A DNA stretch of 35,577 bases from Devosia equisanguinis. GTDB lineage: Bacteria; Pseudomonadota; Alphaproteobacteria; Rhizobiales; Hyphomicrobiaceae. Position numbers and translations under genes: made by a program. Below are positions 33,601-35,577 of the stretch, one piece after another (within the stretch, counting starts at the first letter, position 1; the number at the start of each line of letters is the position of its first letter). Where the stretch lies: NCBI GenBank assembly GCA_945889015.1, contig CAMDBL010000016.1:1-35577 (forward strand). Reading direction: 5' to 3'. The notes below the pieces were generated by a model. It was not told where the DNA came from. It did no database searches and was given only the letters and a program-made list of their open reading frames with translations.

Positions 33601-34651
33601 GCAGGCCGACGAGGGTGGGCAGCAGCGTGCGTCCGGCCTCGACCGGGCCCGCCTCGGGGCGGCTCGCGGCGATCCGGTCGAGGTCGAGCCACTTGGAGGC
33701 GAGCGACAGCTTCAAGCGAAGTCCGTCTCGCCAGCCGATCCGGGCGTCGCCGCTGACGAGCTGTGGCTGCGCGCCCTGCTCGAAGACCAAGGCGATATCC
33801 GGCAGCACGACGCCGAACGCGTCGCCCTCGAGCTTGGAGCGAATCTCCAGATTGTCGCGGTCGGCGGGTTTGCGGGGGGCCTCCGTCGTGGGCGCCGTCG
33901 CGGGAAGTGGGATGCGCGCGGTCAACTCGCCGTCGATCCTGGGCTTGGCGCCGAGATCGAGCAGCCGGCCGTCGAGCGTGTAGGTCGCCTCGCTCAGCGG
34001 CGCATGCACGGTCGCCTTGAAGCGCACGGCGCCGTCGGGGTCGGGCTCCGCGGTCGCCAGCCGCACGTCGCGCGCGACGCCGTCCTTGGCGACGCTGCCA
34101 CGGAATTTGTACGGCCCGGCGAGGGCCTCGGCTGAGAGTTCGCCGTCGATCTGGTTGAGCTGCAACAGCGTGCCGTCGTTGCCCTTCACGCCGATCTGTC
34201 CGCCGATGATCTTCACCGCCTTCAGCCTGACCTCGGCCGGCAGGAACGTCGCCGCCGGCGCCAGCGCGACGTCGCGCCAGTTGCCGCGCCCCTCGGAGTC
34301 GATGGCCAGCGTCAGGATGGGCTGCTGCAACTCGATCTCGGTCGCCTCGATCGCACCGCGCAGCAGCGGCGTGATCGCGAGACCCATGGTGAACCCTTCG
34401 GCGCGAAAGAACGGCTCGCCGAGAGTGCCCGCGGTGTCGGAGATGCGGATTCGCTCGAACCTCACGTAGGGGCTCGGCAGCAGCCTGAGATTGACGCCGC
34501 CGCCGACCCGCACCTCACGGCCGAGAGCTCGCGAGGCTTCCTCCTCGAAGGTGCCGCGATACCGGTTCCAGTCGACGAGGTGTGGAATGATCAGCAACGC
34601 GCTGAGCACCGCGAGCACGATCCCGCCGATCCAGGTGAGCGCCTTGCCCAT
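30644..34651 (-). CDS. AsmA-family protein (1335 aa)
   Basis: A large envelope protein of the AsmA/TamB-like group, thought to bridge the periplasm and assist lipid or outer-membrane protein traffic. An N-terminal membrane anchor (about residues 5-25, TWIGGIVLAVLSALLIIPHLVDW) is followed by the AsmA signature (ALGREVRVGGGVNLRLLPSPYVRFERIRI), a long run of beta-strand repeats, and an AsmA C-terminal domain (about 870-1110: FDAAAFDALQGRIKLAMGTL… through LASQSANKGALPGISL). It ends in a charged coiled coil (about 1165-1225, RREDEERVRREIERQKALEE) and a Pro/Ala/Thr-rich tail. It diverges from uvrD. Confidence 0.93.
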   Translation of the reverse strand: MGKALTWIGGIVLAVLSALLIIPHLVDWNRYRGTFEEEASRALGREVRVGGGVNLRLLPSPYVRFERIRISDTAGTLGEPFFRAEGFTMGLAITPLLRGAIEATEIELQQPILTLAIDSEGRGNWRDVALAPAATFLPAEVRLKAVKIIGGQIGVKGNDGTLLQLNQIDGELSAEALAGPYKFRGSVAKDGVARDVRLATAEPDPDGAVRFKATVHAPLSEATYTLDGRLLDLGAKPRIDGELTARIPLPATAPTTEAPRKPADRDNLEIRSKLEGDAFGVVLPDIALVFEQGAQPQLVSGDARIGWRDGLRLKLSLASKWLDLDRIAASRPEAGPVEAGRTLLPTLVGLLPESGQVDAQLTVDQITLGGEVASAVRLHLERFRGPMLVRELHAGLPGGAKLDLTGTLTSKGGEHSFDGDLALRGTSHARFLGWAAKGQTLIDSRSDGSFSIGGRLSLTPTGFELTGLAAEWNGAPPLTGAIGYSTGGRRRLDLRLEGQQIDLTSLLPGGLDPERARALLWPSPPATPAAAAKPAPKPGLLGVIAPGTTDSHIVVRAAELGDGERVYRDVDATFSIEGGRLQISQARLTTADGLKLDLEGYITGITDPAPKGVVRATLVADTADAAGSLLAALDMPAGAPGKTRDALLARLAPARLAGSLRLGARQPTSTDLAFDGVVRGARAVARFDLDTGPARWRDGHVEARVRIDSADAALALAELITGDPASASGTAAAGAGAGTVASRALRGGSLSLELTGQPRNGILGLASLTAEGLTLGFDGRIAEPVGAARELDGIVRVDAARFEPVLSLLGLSGIGGLRDATLKGAVEVSSKADALRIKSRGLAVGGSEVAGILTLSRPEGGAVSADASLFVAKASLADLLAPVLAQRGPAPLDAASPIWPDRPFDAAAFDALQGRIKLAMGTLSLAPGLDLADASLEAELTPGQIKLTNLDGRALGGELKARLVLEKAPMAGAALAGALRIDDARLESLAGKSTATGAASLLAQFSGRALTPLALVQALQGKGELTLGSTQLLRHSPSTVPRAIDAVLDGKADAGGEALRKLLSEGLTAGTVRVPATKLALQIADGAVKVQKLDFATDDARGSLETTVELTSLKFDAEWRLQPKGPPKRVLASQSANKGALPGISLVYVGPLGGLPTIEPRMNTEALERVLVVLRMERDVEELERLRREDEERVRREIERQKALEEERKKALEESRASESSPGTTPATAAPASAPVTIVPAPLGAKASGPPPRFEVRPNLPPPGTASPAAPGTAAPSTSAQATLPGQTATDGAPLQPSPAATESPKRPARLGPPRPYNPQPPKFNPFGSPGIGAN

Positions 34652-34726
34652 GTCCGCTTCCGTTCCGCGAGGCGGTCCCTAGAGCTCGCCCCGTCCCGTC
34701 CCGGCCGACGGCGCAAAGTGCCGTGT

Positions 34727-34748
34727 CCGGGACTACCCTCTGTCCCGG
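34727..34748. repeat. Inverted repeat CCGGGAC / GTCCCGG
   Basis: CCGGGAC (34727-34733) and GTCCCGG (34742-34748) are exact complements around an 8-nt spacer, about 75-100 bp upstream of the AsmA start codon. Confidence 0.55.
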
Positions 34749-34764
34749 CCCTTCTTGCCACAAA

Positions 34765-34800
34765 GCGTGGTGCGTTGCACGCGCCGACGACGCACCACAC
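34765..34800. repeat. Inverted repeat GYGTGGTGCGT / ACGCACCACAC
   Basis: An 11-bp inverted repeat with one mismatch (9 bp perfect, GTGGTGCGT against ACGCACCAC) around a 14-nt spacer in the divergent AsmA/uvrD region; candidate operator or hairpin. Confidence 0.6.
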
Positions 34801-34984
34801 GGCGAATTGCGCACATTTGCCGAGGGCTCCGTGTCTTTGCCGCCGGACGGGCGCCGGAGGGGGACGGTGGGCGCACGACACGAGTGTGGGAATCGCGTCT
34901 GGCTCCATTGAAGTGCGGACCCCGATGCTTTAGTTGCAGATGATGCCGATATCACGCAAACATTCAGAGAACACGGCGGTGAAC

Positions 34985-35577
34985 ATGGCAGGCGATCCGG
35001 ACCTCGGCGACGAGGGCTCGCCACCGTTGCGTCCCGCCGCCGTTCCAGCGCCCGCCGCGCCTGCGCGCGCCGGCTCGATCTCGGCCCGCGCGCTCGCGGT
35101 GTCACGGCCCGAGGCGGCTTACCTCGAGGGCTTGAACCCCGAGCAGCGCGCCGCCGTCGAGACGCTGGACGGCCCCGTGCTCGTGCTGGCCGGCGCCGGC
35201 ACCGGCAAGACGCGTGTGCTGACCACGCGGATCGCGCACATTCTGGCGTCGCAGCGCGCGTTCCCGAGCCAGATCCTGGCGGTCACCTTCACCAACAAGG
35301 CCGCGCGCGAGATGCGCGAGCGCATCGGCCATCTGATCGGTGGCGCGGTCGAGGGGATGGCCTGGCTCGGCACGTTCCATTCGATCGGCGTCAAGATCCT
35401 GCGTCGTCATGCCGAGCTGGTCGGCCTCAAGTCCGGCTTCACCATCCTCGACATGGACGACCAGCTCCGCCTGGTGAAGCAGGTGATCGAGGCCGCCGGT
35501 CTCGACAAGGACCGCTGGCCCGCGCGTCAGCTCGCCTCGCTGATCGACAGCTGGAAGAACCGGGGCATGACGCCCGA
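34985..35577 (+). CDS. uvrD: UvrD/PcrA-type ATP-dependent DNA helicase, C-terminus cut by window edge
   Basis: The first 197 residues of a superfamily 1 3'-5' helicase used in excision and mismatch repair and replication restart. After a ~50-residue Pro/Ala-rich leader come the Q-motif LNPEQRAAVETLDGPVLV, Walker A LAGAGTGKTRVLTTR, motif Ia AVTFTNKAAREMRERI and motif Ib GTFHSIGVKILRRHAE. The frame is open to the edge, so the track omits it. ATG at 34985 is preferred; in-frame ATGs at 34940 and 34943 and a GTG at 34979 are alternatives, none with a strong ribosome site. The divergent neighbour is the AsmA gene. Confidence 0.94.
   Translation, partial: MAGDPDLGDEGSPPLRPAAVPAPAAPARAGSISARALAVSRPEAAYLEGLNPEQRAAVETLDGPVLVLAGAGTGKTRVLTTRIAHILASQRAFPSQILAVTFTNKAAREMRERIGHLIGGAVEGMAWLGTFHSIGVKILRRHAELVGLKSGFTILDMDDQLRLVKQVIEAAGLDKDRWPARQLASLIDSWKNRGMTP

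Larger units (their letters stand above)
34652..34984. other. Divergent intergenic region, AsmA gene / uvrD
   Basis: About 333 bp that must hold both promoters. Small ORFs here are unsupported. Two inverted repeats stand out (listed separately), and the last 60 bp before uvrD are AT-richer. No clear LexA-type box (GTTC-N7-GTTC in alphaproteobacteria) was found. Confidence 0.5.

Noticed and set aside
1-35577. Mobile element, prophage, CRISPR or defence island
   Set aside because: No transposase, integrase, phage structural gene, direct-repeat array or known defence gene was found; the window is a mosaic of chromosomal housekeeping and transport genes.

Overview
The window is high-GC chromosomal DNA of an alphaproteobacterium, most likely Hyphomicrobiales (Rhizobiales) near the Bradyrhizobium/Xanthobacteraceae group. 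This is inferred from gene content (a DUF4169-type protein beside a ribbon-helix-helix protein, a long AsmA-like protein, orphan Bug/TctC and TAXI binding proteins, a TAGNTG-type cysteine synthase, an HWE kinase), from frequent GTG/TTG starts, and from a 'CTCTCCCC..GGGGAGAG' palindromic repeat. I see no tRNA, rRNA, CRISPR array, transposase or integrase. Most ORF-track lines are shadows. Two real genes, uvrB (left edge) and uvrD/pcrA (right edge), run off the window and are missing from the track.

Layout. 1-5 kb: uvrB (minus, C-terminus cut) carries a palindromic repeat read in frame in a long N-terminal extension and a similar repeat at the cut end. It is followed by a CBS-pair protein with a terminator, a small membrane protein, and an antisense-overlapping membrane/helical-repeat protein in a lower-GC patch. 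5-9.6 kb: an SDR, a MoxR ATPase without its usual VWA partner, a SAM methyltransferase and a cytosolic-type gamma-glutamyltransferase. 9.6-13 kb: a small unknown protein, an FAA hydrolase, cysteine synthase and 3-mercaptopyruvate sulfurtransferase (cysteine/sulfur metabolism). 13-17.5 kb: a Bug/TctC binding protein and an MFS carrier (minus), divergent from an arsenic operon arsR-acr3-arsC. 17.5-21 kb: an RraA-like protein, AzlCD amino-acid exporter, and a membrane-tethered TAXI-domain protein. 21-25 kb (minus): zur-znuC-znuB, then ispG; no znuA is present. 25-30 kb: a thiolase homolog lacking two of four catalytic motifs, a CHASE-HWE sensor kinase, an acyl-CoA dehydrogenase and a 163-residue unknown with a CxCxxC motif. 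30-35.6 kb: DUF4169-like and RHH genes, a 1335-residue AsmA-like protein, and the start of uvrD/pcrA.

The clear functional units are arsenic detoxification (sensor, As(III) efflux, arsenate reduction), zinc uptake with its repressor, amino-acid export, and a probable cysteine/sulfane-sulfur pair. The most unusual items are the in-frame palindrome in uvrB, the thiolase homolog with altered NEAF and CxG motifs, the overlapping membrane-protein pair in the compositionally different patch, the doubly anchored TAXI protein and the CxCxxC unknown. I did not find convincing evidence of a new multi-gene defence or mobile system.
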